Shown piece after piece: positions 6,883-6,950 of a stretch of 6,950 bases of DNA. The DNA comes from Hyphomicrobiales bacterium. Its GTDB lineage: Bacteria; Pseudomonadota; Alphaproteobacteria; Micropepsales; Micropepsaceae. The notes beneath the pieces were generated by a model. It saw nothing but the letters and a program-made list of their open reading frames with translations, was not told the DNA's origin and did not search any database. The stretch is from the NCBI GenBank assembly GCA_017849395.1, contig JAFIHO010000042.1, positions 1 to 6,950 of the forward strand, read 5' to 3'. Made by a program: the position numbers and the translations under genes. How positions within the stretch are numbered: the first letter of the stretch is position 1; each line of letters starts with the position of its first letter.

Positions 6883-6915
6883 ATGGGCGCGGCGCAAGCT
6901 GCGCCCATTTGTTTT
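6883..6915 (+). terminator. Rho-independent terminator after bactofilin
   Basis: ATGGGCGC (6883-6890) pairs perfectly with GCGCCCAT (6901-6908). Inside it GGC pairs with GCT (one G-U pair) around a GCAA tetraloop, giving an 11-bp stem. TTGTTTT follows at 6909-6915. It lies 22 bases after the bactofilin stop and ends the plus-strand unit. On the minus strand no T-run follows the stem, so it acts mainly in the plus direction. Confidence 0.88.
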
Positions 6916-6921
6916 GAAGTG

Positions 6922-6950
6922 CTATTCGATGTCTTCGATCTTCTCGCGCG
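6922..6950 (-). CDS. Possible 3' end of a minus-strand gene (partial)
   Basis: Read on the minus strand, the last 29 bases give a frame ending REKIEDIE followed by TAG (complement of 6922-6924). It begins just beyond the bactofilin terminator, as expected for a convergent neighbour, and the charged ending is plausible for a protein C-terminus. Eight codons are far too few to identify a family, and the frame could be open by chance. Confidence 0.35.

Noticed and set aside
1..6950. CRISPR array, insertion sequence, tRNA gene, prophage or defence island
   Set aside because: No spaced direct repeats, transposase-like frames, terminal inverted repeats or tRNA-like folds were seen; all long stretches are accounted for by housekeeping and envelope genes.

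Overview
The window looks like chromosomal DNA of a high-GC alphaproteobacterium. This rests on the style of the proteins (alpha-type tyrosyl-tRNA synthetase C-terminus, a YhdP/AsmA-like giant with a short N-terminal anchor, a bactofilin starting with MFSSK, and an M23 peptidase with the 'FPERQ' cytoplasmic leader) and on strong G/C preference at third codon positions. I cannot name the genus. There are no mobile elements, CRISPR arrays, RNA genes or other signs of an accessory island. Gene spacing is tight throughout and the content is housekeeping plus cell envelope.

Layout: (1) 1-627, plus strand: 3' part of tyrS, covering the end of the catalytic domain with its KMSKS-type loop, the anticodon-binding region and the S4 domain. 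Its reading frame carries an in-frame TGA at 25-27, upstream of the first internal ATG. (2) 645-4061, minus strand: one very large gene for a membrane-anchored AsmA/YhdP-like protein, convergent with tyrS; a perfect 8-bp hairpin covers the tyrS stop codon in the 17-bp gap. (3) 4062-4230: a 169-bp divergent intergenic region that must hold the promoters for both sides, although I see no convincing consensus boxes. (4) 4231-4704: bcp-type peroxiredoxin with a single cysteine. (5) 4871-6319 (start uncertain; 4775 possible): a single-pass membrane protein with a periplasmic coiled coil and an intact M23/LytM endopeptidase domain. (6) 6309-6860: bactofilin, overlapping the peptidase gene by 11 bp. 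A strong Rho-independent terminator follows at 6883-6915. (7) 6922-6950: apparent 3' tip of a minus-strand gene running off the window.

How the genes may work together: the M23 peptidase and bactofilin form a translationally coupled pair. Bactofilin polymers at the inner face of the membrane are known in other bacteria to position M23 peptidoglycan hydrolases and so shape the cell. The AsmA/YhdP-like protein belongs to a family implicated in moving phospholipid from inner to outer membrane, so much of the window concerns envelope building. The peroxiredoxin and tyrS are housekeeping neighbours. I found no wholly new system. The points most worth a second look are the nonsense codon in an essential tRNA synthetase gene, the coupled peptidase-bactofilin morphogenesis module, and the 1-Cys form of Bcp.
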